A DNA stretch of 64,000 nucleotides from the NCBI RefSeq assembly GCF_907164915.1, contig NC_061869.1, positions 24,970,676 through 25,034,675 of the forward strand, read 5' to 3'. How positions within the stretch are numbered: the first letter of the stretch is position 1; each line of letters begins with the position of its first letter. This document shows, one piece after another, positions 34,206-43,579 of the stretch. A program made the position numbers and the translations under genes. The notes below the pieces were generated by a model. That model searched no databases. It had not been told where the DNA came from and worked only from the letters and a program-made list of their open reading frames with translations. Origin of the DNA: Impatiens glandulifera (taxonomy: Eukaryota; Streptophyta; Magnoliopsida; Ericales; Balsaminaceae).

Positions 34206-35740
34206 GGTTAGAAAATAATTGTTATAACTTATGAAAAATATATGTTAAACCGCTAAGTTATATCAAGTATATTAATTAGTTTAAATATAACAAGAAGTTG
34301 TTGTAGCGTAATGGTTAACAGCTCTACCTGTCACACAGGTGACCAGGGATCAAATCACACTGGCTGCAAATAATATTTAATGTTTTGCTGTTTCAGGGAA
34401 ATTGAGCAAAATCCATTCGGTTGAGCAAAATCCATTCGGTTGGAAATATATATACCGTCCGGTTGTTTGACTTCGGTTTGAAGTAAAAGCAACCGGTTTG
34501 GCCAAGAAGTTCAGTCAACCGGTTGGTCAACTGGAGTTCAGTTAGGAGATCGGTCAACAGACATTTAATGAAAGAAGGCTTCAGTCATAAATGTTCCGGT
34601 TGATTAAATGCTGTATGTTCCGGTTGATTAAATGCAGCCGCTCAGTCATAAATGTTCCGGTTGATTAAATGCTGTATGTTCCGGTTGATTAAATGCTGTA
34701 TGTTTCGGTTGATTAAATGTTGTATGTTCCCGTTGATTAAATGAGTAATCCAAATCCAGAAGCAATCTTCAGGCAGCAGGTAGCTGTCAGGCATGCTTGT
34801 CCAAATCCAGAAGCAATCTTCAGGCAGCAGGTAACTGTCAGGCATGCTTGTCCAAATCCAGAAGCAATCTTCAGGCAGCAGGTAGCTGTCAGGCATGCTT
34901 GTCCAAATCCAGAAACAATCTCCAGGCACAGGTAGCTGTCAGGCAGGCGGCCGGCTAAGAGCATGTCTGTCATGTGTCCAACATGCAAACCGGCTATGCG
35001 CATGTCTGCCATGTGTCCAAATTGATCTGTCCAAGAGGGAAGGCGTGCAAGCCTCTTGATCATTACCAGGAGAGAGAAAATATGACCGTTGTGTCCTCTC
35101 AGCTATAAAAGGAAAACGAGACGTCTTCATTTAATGCAGCGATCAAGCGAAAAATATCAATCACATCTTTTTAAGAAAATCATTAAGTTAGAGAGATAAA
35201 GTTATATATTCCAAAAACCGGTGTGCCTAAAACCGGAAGCTTTTTTGTGTGTTGTTGTGTTGAGTTGTTGTATTACATCAAAGAGTGAGTTTGGTGTAAC
35301 CGGCGAGTAGCGAAGTTGGGCTCGACCGGCAGTATTGTTGTAACTCTAAGAGTTAGTGGAAATCTTTCTCATAACCTGAGAAGAAGGGGTGACGTAGGAG
35401 GGTTTGCTCCGAACATCCATAAACAAATCTTTTGTCTCGTGTTCTTTCGTTGCTTTCATTATCTTACCTCAAACCAATCATACTCCTAAAACCGGTCACT
35501 CACATCCATAAAACCGACTCCTCCTAAAACATCATCTAAAGTCGCAAACGTTGCTTCAACCTGAAACAGACATTTCCGCCCTTGAACCCGGTTCAAGAGT
35601 CTGTGACAGTTTGTGCAGTGCTAAGAACGGTTTTAGTCTTTAACCGGACTATCACCAAAGAGTTGTGTGTTGTGTAAGCGGCCACCCTTCCCGAAACCGG
35701 AAACAACCCCGGTCCTCCAAGGGCGTCCCCGATCCTAACA
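34172..35740 (+). repeat. 3' LTR of the nested element
   Basis: Same termini as the left LTR. It carries extra copies of a roughly 27-bp unit ('gttccggttgattaaatgct', 34590-34740) and of a 50-bp unit ('ccaaatccagaagcaatct', about 34749-34930). TATA box at about 35102-35112. The LTR length difference arises from these arrays. Confidence 0.95.
34297..34368 (+). pseudogene. tRNA-Asp-like sequence in the 3' LTR
   Basis: Second copy of the segment at 31268. Here the A-box region TAGCGTAATGG fits TRGYNNARNNG completely, while the B-box reads GGATCAAATCA (8 of 11). The anticodon triplet GTC is kept. Confidence 0.7.
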
Positions 35741-35894
35741 CAGTGTCTTTAAGTGACTTGATCATCTTGAAGACATCGTAGTGTTCAGTACTTAGAGCAG
35801 ATTTGAAGTCCACTTGAAGGATGTTTAGAAACTGAGACATTTTGTCTTAGAGAATGAGTTATATCTTGTGATTGTTTTGTTTAAGGTTTGCTTA

Positions 35895-35905
35895 ACTTAT
35901 ATACT
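35895..35905 (-). promoter_or_regulatory. TATA-like box upstream of accessory ORF 3
   Basis: GTATATAAGTT on the minus strand, about 55-65 bp before the ATG at 35840. It is weaker than the boxes of ORFs 1 and 2 but similarly placed. Confidence 0.4.
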
Positions 35906-36424
35906 AGTGGAGAAAGGATCTTATTATCCAATGTGTCACAGGTAATAATGTCTATTAACCATAGGATAAAGTATTTTGCATGAAATAAACATATCTACAG
36001 CCTAGGATGTTGGTCATAGACCTGGACCATGAAAGATATCAAATCTTCACGTCTTTTAAGGTGTGACCATTTTACTTTGAAAAGGTAATTTTTCAGGACA
36101 GATAAGTTTAAACGCAGGTAATTATTCCACTTTTGTTCTAAGGCCAAATAATCTGAGATAAAGTATTTCCGAACCGGTCAGTTATCAGTTGTTCGTCCCG
36201 ATGCGGTTATTTGGTGCATGCACTAAATAACCGGTCGGTTTACTCTGACTTATAGACCAGGCGGTTCTTCCATAGATACCTTGGGAAATTTGAAGTCCGA
36301 CAATTTAGGAGGAACTACCGGTTTTGTCTGTCTGAACTGATTTCCCTTTTTAAGCATCCTTAGAGATAATTTGATTAATATCGGTCAAACCGAGTGTAAG
36401 TCTGAATTGAGAAAACTTAGCTTC
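35906..36424. other. Spacer between pol end and accessory ORF 3
   Basis: No gene was seen. Near 36340 the minus strand reads AAAAAGGGAAATCAG, a polypurine-like sequence just after pol. It may mark where the 3' end of an ancestral element lacking the accessory region lay. The rest would be the promoter region of accessory ORF 3. Confidence 0.45.
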
Positions 36425-38545
36425 CTACAGAGGCTTTGTGAAGATATCGGCTACTTGTTGATCTGTTGGTACGTATGCCAGCCGGATATGCTTTAGCATG
36501 ACATGTTCCCGAATGAAGTGGTGCCTTATGTCAATGTGCTTGGTTCTAGAGTGTAAAACCGGATTGTAGGTGATTTCTATGGCACTTGTGTTGTCACAGA
36601 AGATTGGAAATTCTTCGGCTATGACACCGAAATCCTTTAGTTGTTGTTAAATCTAAAGAAGTTGTGAACAACAGCTTCCGGCCGCCAGGTATTCAGCTTC
36701 GGCGGTTGATGTGGCAACTGATGTTTGTTTCTTGCTATGCCATGAAACAAGCCGATCACCTAGAAATTGGCATGTTCCGCTAGTGCTTTTTCTATCAACC
36801 TTGCAACCTGTATAGTCTGCATCTGAATAACTCGTTAGGTTAAAAGATGAGTCCTGTGGATACCACAAGCCGACGTCAGGAGTTCCCTTTAGGTATTTCA
36901 AGATTCGCTTTGCGGCTGTGTAGTGAGACTGTTTTGGGTTGGCTTGGAATCTTTCCACACACACCGACTGCAAATAGAATATCCGGTCTACTTGCTGCCA
37001 AGTATAGAAGAGAGCCGATGATGCATCGGTAAGCGGTCAGGTCTACTACTTGACCCTCATCATCTTTGTCCAATTTGACCGATGAGCTCATTGGAGTAGC
37101 GGCTGAGGAGCATGTATCCATCCCAAATCTCTTTAGAAGTTCCTTAGTGTACTTGGGTTGACTGATGAAAGTTCCTTCTTCGAGTTGCTTAACCTGAAGA
37201 CCTAGGAAGAAACTTAATTCTCCCATCATACTCATTTCAAATATATTAGTCATCAGGGTTGAGAATTTATCACATAGCTTAGGATCGGTTGAACCGAAGA
37301 TGATATCATCTACATAGATTTGAACAAGTAGGATATGTTCCTTTTTCTCAAACTTAAATAACGTTTTATCCACCGAACCGATGGTGAAGTCATGTTTTAA
37401 CAAAAATGCGGTTAGTGTGTCATACCAGGCTCAGGAGCTTGCTTTAGACCGTATAAAGCTTTGTTTAACCGGTATACATGGTTGGGTAGTTCAGCATTTT
37501 TGAAACCGGGTGGTTGTTCAACATATACCTCTTCACGTAGGTCACCATTCAAAAATGCACTTTTAACATCCATTTGAAAAACCTTAAAATTTTTTAAGGC
37601 AGCAAAAGCTAGAAAAATCCTAATAGCCTCAATCCTAGCTACAGGGGCAAATGATTCTTCAAAATCAATGCCTTCTTCCTGTTTATATCCTTGTGCCACT
37701 AATCTGGCTTTGTTCCTCGTGACCAAACCGTCTTCATTGAGTTTATTTCTAAATACCCATCTTGTTTCTATGACCGGTTGATCTTTCGGTCTATGGACTA
37801 AGTACCAGACTTTGTTACTCTCAAACTGGTTTAACTCTTCTTGCATTCTCAAGATCCAATCCGGATCTGACAATGCTTCATCCACTCTTTTCGGCTCAAT
37901 CTGGGATATAAAAGCGGAATTAAAGTATTCCTCCAGGATTTGTCGCCTAGTTCGAACAGGTTCTGAAGGGTCACCTATGATTAGCTCAGAAGGATGCTTA
38001 GTGTTCCTTTTGAGGTTCGGTTCAGGGATGTCTATCAAATTACCGTTTACTTGATCAAGGCTAGACATATCGGTAGGCTGAGCAAGGATGTCAGACCGAC
38101 CGATTTCCTCGGTTTGGACCGAAGTGTCAGCTTCCTGTCGTGGGACAGCTTGATCCGGCTGGGTTTCATCATTACCCATTTGGTCATGGACAAACCTCCT
38201 GAAAACCGGAATTTCATCTTCACTATCAGAATGGATATTGTTATTTTCCAGTCTGTTGTGTAGATCAAAGCATGATACAGTATTACTTTCAACCGATTCA
38301 TCGAAAACAACATGAAGTGATTCCTCCACGGTTAAGGTTCTATTGTTATACAATCTATATGCTTTACTCACTGCTGAATAACCTAACATGATCCCAGTAT
38401 CGGTTTTTGCATCAAAAGCAGATAGATAGGTTTTACCATTTATGTGAATATAGCATTTACAACCGAAAATCTTAAGATACTTGAGGTTGAGAATTCTATC
38501 AAAATATACCTCATAAGGTGTTTTGTTGTGAAACTTGTTAATCAA
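36425..38545 (-). pseudogene. Copia pol: integrase C-terminus, reverse transcriptase and RNase H
   Basis: Minus-strand segments 37412-38545, 36876-37403 and 36425-36973 are collinear. They carry the end of integrase ('[11 protein letters not shown]', '[15 protein letters not shown]'), then RT (RVT_2) with '[20 protein letters not shown]', '[20 protein letters not shown]', '[14 protein letters not shown]' and '[10 protein letters not shown]'. The YVDD active site follows ('LVQIYVDDIIFGS'). RNase H has 'SYSDADYTGCKVDRKSTSG' and 'STAEAEYLAA'. Pol ends at a TAG (36425-36427) after the usual 'IFTKPL'. Frames shift near 37405 and 36950, and a stop lies near 36650. The product would reverse-transcribe element RNA in cytoplasmic particles. 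Confidence 0.93.
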
Positions 38546-38587
38546 AGACCGGTTTTGTGTGTAACATGCAGTATTGATAGCCTCAGC

Positions 38588-39130
38588 CTAGAATTTTTGA
38601 GCAATACCCGAATCGGCTATCATGGACCGTGCGGCTTCCTTGAGAGTTCGGTTTCTTCTCTCGGCCAGACCGTTCTGTTGAGGAGTCCTAGCACTAGACA
38701 ACTCGTGTCTAATACCGGATTCATCAAGAAATGCATTTAAAGTACTATTTGTAAATTCGGTACCTCTATCACTTCTAATGCTATTAATGCGTGTTGATTT
38801 TTCATTTTGCAAACGTTTAAGCAGTGTGATCAAATTTGATGCGGTTTCACGTTTGGATGGTAGGAATATTACCCATGTATATCTAGAGTAATCATCAACA
38901 ACTACCATAGTGTAAAGCATACCTCCTAGGCTGATGACCTGAATCGGTCCAAATAAATCCATGTGAAGAAGATCTAAGCATCGGTTAGATTGAATGTGTT
39001 CTTTACTCTTAAAGGTTGGCCTAGTTTGTTTACCCATTTGACATGCTGAACAAACCTTATCCTTATTAAATACTATGTCAGGAATTCCGTCGACTAGCTT
39101 TTTACCGCGAATATAATTTAAGGTTTTCAT
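38588..39130 (-). pseudogene. Copia integrase core and zinc-binding region
   Basis: The frame begins with the end of the GAG-pre-integrase region ('VCSACQMGKQTRPTFK', part of the HHCC zinc finger). It continues with the DDE core: 'LLHMDLFGPIQV' (first D), 'RSDRGTEFTN' (second D) and 'TPQQNGLAERRNRTLKEAAR' (E). The core looks intact here but is separated from neighbouring parts by stops near 38587 and 39150. Integrase inserts the cDNA in the nucleus, leaving the 5-bp target duplication seen for this element. Confidence 0.93.
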
Positions 39131-39160
39131 GTTCAGATGGTTTAGTCTTTTATGCCACAG

Positions 39161-39625
39161 TCAGGTTTGATCGGTTTTAGCTATCATGCAAATAGGATAT
39201 TCTACTTTAGTTTTCCAGTCTACCTTGTAGATATTTCCTAGCCTATTTCCGGTTAGTAGTATGGTACCTTGAGAATTCTTAACTAGGCATGCATGTTTAA
39301 GAAATTCTATAGTGTATCCAGCATCACACATTTGACTAATGCTTAGTAGGTTAAAACACAGGTTTTCAACTAAGAGTACATTATCAATTGTAAGGTTACC
39401 ATGGACAATCTTACCCTTGCCCACAGTTCTACCTTTTGAGTTGTCACCGAAGGTGATTAGTGCACCGGTTTCTATTTTGATGTCGGTTAGAAGATTGTTG
39501 TTCCCGGTCATATGCCTGGAGCAACCGCTATTCAAGTACCATTCAGAGTTTCCTTGCCGTTTCTTTAAATCCTGCAAAATGTACATATTTACAACTATTT
39601 GGTACCCACATTTATTTGGGTCCAC
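39161..39625 (-). pseudogene. Copia protease with altered active site
   Basis: Encodes 'WYLNSGCSRHMTGNNNLL', then 'ITFGDNSKGRTVGKGKI' and 'LLSISQMCDAGY', the Copia aspartic protease and the start of the pre-integrase region ('LGNIYKVD'). Copia proteases normally have DSG at the active site; here it is NSG, so the catalytic aspartate is lost. Stops separate it from the gag linker and from integrase. Confidence 0.9.
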
Positions 39626-39892
39626 ATGCGATTAGTCCCTTGGGTATCCAGACTTTGACAAACCGGACAGCTTTCCTGGTTAAGGTTTTAACTACTTTTC
39701 TTGCACTAGGTTTTGAATCTTTCTGTTTTCCTAAGAAGGCCTTGTGTGGGGGTGATCTTTGGTTTGTCCTATGCGGTTGTGAGTCGGCTTTCCTATTATT
39801 GAGCAGGTTGGCTTTCCTTTTCTCAGGGTGAAGCCATTTCTCAGAATCAGTTGGACCTACGTAGGTTAGTTTGTCTTCCGTATAGTAGGCAG

Positions 39893-40390
39893 TTAGTTCT
39901 CTTCAGCGGTTAAGGAACTTCTTATAAAACTTACAAAGGGAAGATCATCCTTTGTGAGCCTTACTTTGTCTAAGTATTTTTGGCTTTGGGATCTATTGTT
40001 TTTGTAACCTAGACCAAACATGCAAGTAGGGTGTCTTTTATAACTACACATTTTTCTTACCATTTCACTAGATCTTTTCCATGCGGCCATTCTATACTGG
40101 AGTCGGGCATTTTCTTCCTCGGTCAATTCTTGAACTGGCTCATTGAGCTGTTCGGTTTCAGAGGATAGTTCAGGTGCTAATTCGGTTTCTAAGGTAGGGG
40201 TTTCATCAGGTTGTATGTTCTTTGGTTCGGTCAGAATGGGTACTATGAGGTCGGCTCTAAAATTGGGTTGCTTAGGTAATAGAGTTAGTAGGTTCTTATA
40301 CTCTGCTACCATATCATTCAGTGCATTATATAACTCATCTTTAGTAAATTCTTCACAAGGAGAGTCAAATACATGTTCCTCATTTGCCAT
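39893..40390 (-). pseudogene. Copia gag-protease linker segment
   Basis: The frame opens with 'MANEEHVFDSPCEEFTKDEL' and 'YNALNDMVAEYKNLL', the helical segment after the zinc knuckle in such polyproteins. It continues with a Glu/Pro-rich stretch and 'GYKNNRSQSQKYL'. A parallel segment survives in the nested element at 32917. A gap with several stops (39626-39892) separates it from the protease. Confidence 0.8.
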
Positions 40391-40462
40391 AAGGCATGTG
40401 AGTTCATCATCACTGTCACTGTGAGCCCATAGGCTTCCTCCATCATCGGCTATCAGTGCTTT

Positions 40463-41387
40463 CTAAACCTCACTTCCTTCACCGGTTTGTTGATAGTTAT
40501 TTCGGTTATTTTGATTGTCCGGTTTCCGGTCATCCCTCCTCGGTTTTCTGTATTCCCACTTGAAATGTTCTAAATAGTTACAGTTATAGCATCTTACATT
40601 AGATTTATCACCATAGTTGTAGTTGTTTGTTGGTTGACTTCTCTTCATGAACCTCCCAAATTTCTGTGCGAGCATTGCCATGGCATCTTCGATGAACTGT
40701 TCGGCGGTTCTGAATCGGTGCAGGTGCAACCGGTTCTGTGGATGTGATCAATGCTCTGGTTGAGGTTGAGGCTGAAACTTCTTCTTCAGTCCTAGATCTC
40801 ATTTCGAACTCATATGCCTTAAGGTCTTCGAATACATCGTGTAGTTTCATCTTACTTAGGCAGTTTGATTCCCTCATTACCATTGTTTTTATGTCCCATG
40901 CACTTGGAAGAGATCTTAACGCTTTCATGATGACCTCCTTGTTATCATACCTCTTGCCAAGAGTTGCTAGCTCGTCTAACACACCTGTGAACCGGTCACT
41001 GTATTCTCTCATTGTTTCTCCCGGTTTCATCTTGATGCTTTCAAACTTCTGAGTAGCTACCATTACCTTGTTTTCCTTGGTTATTTTATTTCCCTCATGA
41101 ATCTGAATAACCGTTTCCCATGTTTCCTTTGCGGTTTTGCAGTCTCTGATCTTGCAGTACGTGTTTCTGTCCACACCGTTGGAGATGCGGTTTCTGGCAT
41201 GGTTATCCAGATTATTTCTTCTCCTGTCTTCAGCTGTCCAGTCCTTTCTGTCCTTGTCAATGATTATCGGTCCTTTGGCTATTATGAACTGCATCTCATC
41301 ATCCATGGTGATTAAATGCAAGTACATGCGTGCCTTCCAGTTAGCAAAGTCATCACCTTCTAGCATTGGTGGCCTATCAAAAGACAT
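40463..41387 (-). pseudogene. Copia gag with zinc knuckle, frameshifted
   Basis: Starts at ATG 41387, 25 bp after the primer site. The UBN2-type gag covers 'GDDFANWKARMYLHLITMDD', 'WTAEDRRRNNLDNHA', 'FESIKMKPGETMREYSDRF' and 'LRSLPSAWDIKTMVM'. The frame shifts near 40725, and the knuckle continues in the second frame: C-Y-N-C-N-Y-L-E-H-F-K-W-E-Y. The fourth ligand of C-x2-C-x4-H-x4-C is Tyr instead of Cys. Gag would form the virus-like particle that packages element RNA. Confidence 0.92.
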
Positions 41388-41411
41388 GCTTGCTTGAGTA
41401 TTGAAACTAAC

Positions 41412-41425
41412 TGCTCTGATACCAA
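41412..41425 (-). promoter_or_regulatory. Primer binding site (tRNA-iMet), large Copia
   Basis: On the minus strand this reads TGGTATCAGAGCAG, complementary to initiator tRNA-Met. It lies two bases inside the 5' LTR and fixes the element's orientation. Confidence 0.95.
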
Positions 41426-41427
41426 TT

Positions 41428-42631
41428 GTTAGGATCTAGGTCGCGGCTGGGGGACCGGGGTCTGGGCCAGTTAGCGCGTCTCACTCAAAGGGTGGTGATT
41501 AATCCGGTTAGAGATTAACATCGGGGTTTCAATACTACACAAAATGTCACAAACCCTTGAACCAGGTTCAAGCACGGAAGAGGTTTGTTTCAGGTTGAAG
41601 CAGCACACTCACGAGATATGCATAACCGGTTTTGGATAAGACAGGTTTGGAAGTTGCTGGGTCGGTTTTGGATCTTAGTGATTCGGTTTAGGTAGTGTTG
41701 AATCGGTTATAGCGGTGTAAATGGGTTAGTACAGATCGGTTAGAATGTAGAACCGGCAGAAAGTAAATAACAAGACAGGTTTTTATGGATGTTCGGAGAT
41801 AAAACTCCTACGTCACCCCTTCCTCTCGAAACCGCGAGAAGGATATTCACTAAGAAATACAAACACAATCCGATCGAGACTTATTTCCTGCTCGATAACA
41901 CCCGTACATTTTTAACCGAAATTGTAAATACACACTTCAACTTAGCACTTAAGCTTTCTAGAGATAGAACACAATCTCATCACTTGTAAATTAATTGTCC
42001 ACTGTGTCCCGCATTTACTCCTCTTCAGCTCCTCCTTTTATAGGTGAAATGTGCCAACGGTCACATTTTATTTCCTTGAATTTGATTGGTTGAGCAGAGG
42101 TTCAGTGATTCAGACCTGGCGGTCAATTTTTCAGACCTGGCGGTCTGTTCTTTCAGTATGTAGGTCAAACCGGTTAGGTTTGTCTTTTACTCAATGTGGT
42201 AACTGTCGGTTAGACAGTTGTCTGTACTTGGGAGATTGTCTTTCTGATTTATCCTGAAGTAGAAAGATCTTGTAGGACTGTCTTCTACAGCCTACAGACT
42301 GTCCTCAGACTTGTATGGATATGGCAATGTTCAGTCTGTTCCTTTGGTATCATTCTTAACAGATACCCGAAGTATCTTCTTATGCTAGTCGGTTATTTGT
42401 GTTAACCGGATGGCTTCCGGTTATTCCTTGGCGACTGTCTAGTGTTTCCGACCTTCTTGTTTTGACCGATCTTGCCTTCTTTGTGCGGTCATGTTTCTGG
42501 TCAGTTTAGGTGTTTGACCGGTTGAGTTTCTTAACCGGTTCAGTGATTTGACCGGTCCGGTTCTTTGTCTGTTTCTGCATAGGAAGTTTATTTGTGTTAA
42601 GTTCTATTAACCGGTCTAATTTTATCTAACA
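41428..42631 (-). repeat. 5' LTR of the large Copia element
   Basis: Begins TGTTAGGATC and ends ATCTAACA; TATA box on the minus strand at about 42034-42044. It is followed by TTTTA, matching the duplication left of 24512. It would drive the gag-pol transcript to the left. Confidence 0.95.
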
Positions 42632-42714
42632 TTTTATGATTAAGACCAAGGTACGAATTCCAAAACAAGCAAATTTATATTTTGAATGTATTTTGATTAT
42701 AATATATGGTGTGC

Positions 42715-43055
42715 AATGTTGGAATTAGTGGTTGGTTTGGTGAGTATTTGAAAATCTGAGGTCACGAGATAGAGGTGGGTGGTGGGTGGTCGAGTGTAAG
42801 GTCGGAATTAGTGGTTGTTATGACGAACATTTAAAAGTGTGAGGTCACAAGATAGAGGTCGGGTGATGGGTGGTTTGTCGAGTGTGAGGTTGAGAATTAG
42901 TAGTTGGTTTAGTGAACATTTGAAAGTGTGAGGTCACGAGATGGAGGTCGGACGATGATTGATTTGTCGAGTGTGAGTTTGTAATTAATGGTTTGTTTGA
43001 CGAACATTTAAAAGTGTGAGGTCACGAGATGAATGTCAGGTGGTGGTCAATGATT
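42715..43055. repeat. Tandem repeat, about 85-bp unit, four copies
   Basis: Each unit has 'gaattagtggttggtttg', then 'gaacatttgaaagtgtgagg' and 'tcacgagatagaggtcggg'. Single related units occur at about 23530-23630 and 43985-44065, next to the VIP3 intron fragments. The array is therefore an expansion of part of the duplicated block. Non-coding. Confidence 0.8.
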
Positions 43056-43206
43056 GATTTTCATCATTAATTTTATATAAAAAATACATTTTATCTTTTA
43101 TCGTACATTTTTTTTCTTACCACATTATATATAATTCACTATATATTTTCTCTCCTCTCCACTCTTTTACCCTCTATTTCTTAATTAAATTTTATTTTCC
43201 ATTAAC

Positions 43207-43207
<1 letters not shown>

Positions 43208-43284
<77 letters not shown>
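43208..43284. repeat. (TA)n microsatellite
   Basis: A run of roughly 38 TA units. Similar long runs lie at 22896-22978, 24140-24205, 45737-45826 and 46905-46971, in corresponding parts of the duplicated blocks. Confidence 0.95.
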
Positions 43285-43285
<1 letters not shown>

Positions 43286-43405
43286 CCTAACCATATATCA
43301 ATATTTCAGCTAAAAAAATTATATATATTAATATTAATTCAAGATATAAATTCACTTACATTCATAATTTTTATATTTATTTTATTTATATATATATATA
43401 TATAT

Positions 43406-43577
43406 GAGAAATGATTAGGTGAGGGAATTTGGTGAGAGAATGACTTGGCATAATCTTATTCGTTGAAAAAATCAAATAATTTCTCTCTTTTCTCTCTTTC
43501 CTCCCACTTTTACATTTTCCAAGGATGATGCCAAGTCATTCTCTTACCAAATTGCATCATCAAATTTCCTTTCTCTA
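43406..43577. mobile_element. MITE with about 45-bp imperfect terminal inverted repeats
   Basis: The left arm 'gagaaatgattaggtgaggg' continuing 'aatttggtgagagaatgact' is mirrored by the right arm, which when complemented reads 'gagaaaggaaatttgatgat' then 'gcaatttggtaagagaatga'. The 170-bp insert interrupts a TA-rich stretch that is uninterrupted in the paralogous blocks near 23175 and 23985. That supports a discrete insertion, with a TA-type target. The superfamily is not certain. Confidence 0.75.
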
Positions 43578-43579
43578 TC

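Larger units (their letters stand above)
31142..35740 (+). mobile_element. Nested non-autonomous Copia-type LTR element
   Basis: LTRs at 31142-32520 and 34172-35740 are flanked by the target duplication CAGTG (31137-31141 and 35741-35745). An iMet primer site follows the left LTR and a polypurine tract precedes the right LTR. The internal 1.65 kb keeps a gag N-terminus, a gag-linker segment and the last residues of pol, but no protease, integrase or reverse transcriptase. It would depend on enzymes from another element. By eye the aligned non-repeat parts of the LTRs differ at little over 1% of positions, younger than the host element. The right LTR is about 190 bp longer because of internal tandem repeats. 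Confidence 0.95.
30475..35840 (-). pseudogene. Copia accessory ORF 3, split by the nested element
   Basis: The 5' part is 35746-35840 (ATG at 35840, MSQFLNILQVDF...) and the 3' part is 30475-31141. Leaving out the nested element plus one target-site copy gives 762 nt, exactly 254 codons with the terminal stop and no internal stop. It shows the family pattern ('TGLQHFLDEKH', 'VLDFFYNARVFRGTPHF', 'FARCFDLPKQG', 'YQLLNDVIGRGI', 'VNWSRVLFDVL'), then an extended basic C-terminus ('KAWKRRNRH'). It was therefore intact when the nested element inserted. Function unknown. Confidence 0.8.
24512..42631 (-). mobile_element. Full-length Copia LTR retrotransposon, 18.1 kb, carrying a nested element
   Basis: LTRs at 24512-25717 and 41428-42631 are flanked by the same 5-bp target duplication TTTTA (24507-24511 and 42632-42636). 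On the minus strand the order is 5' LTR, iMet primer site, gag, protease, integrase, reverse transcriptase and RNase H (pol ends near 36425). Three extra ORFs follow (35840 to 26346), then the polypurine tract and 3' LTR. Protease-integrase-RT order defines Ty1/Copia. Pol has several frameshifts and a lost protease aspartate, so it is not autonomous now. By eye the LTRs differ at about 2-3% of positions. A second element (31142-35740) sits inside the third extra ORF. Without it the element is about 13.5 kb, long for Copia because of the extra-ORF region. Confidence 0.95.

Noticed and set aside
34642..35063. Frames with repeated Cys-Phe-Trp-Ile-Trp peptides
   Set aside because: They come from the 50-bp tandem array inside an LTR, with no start context or domain.
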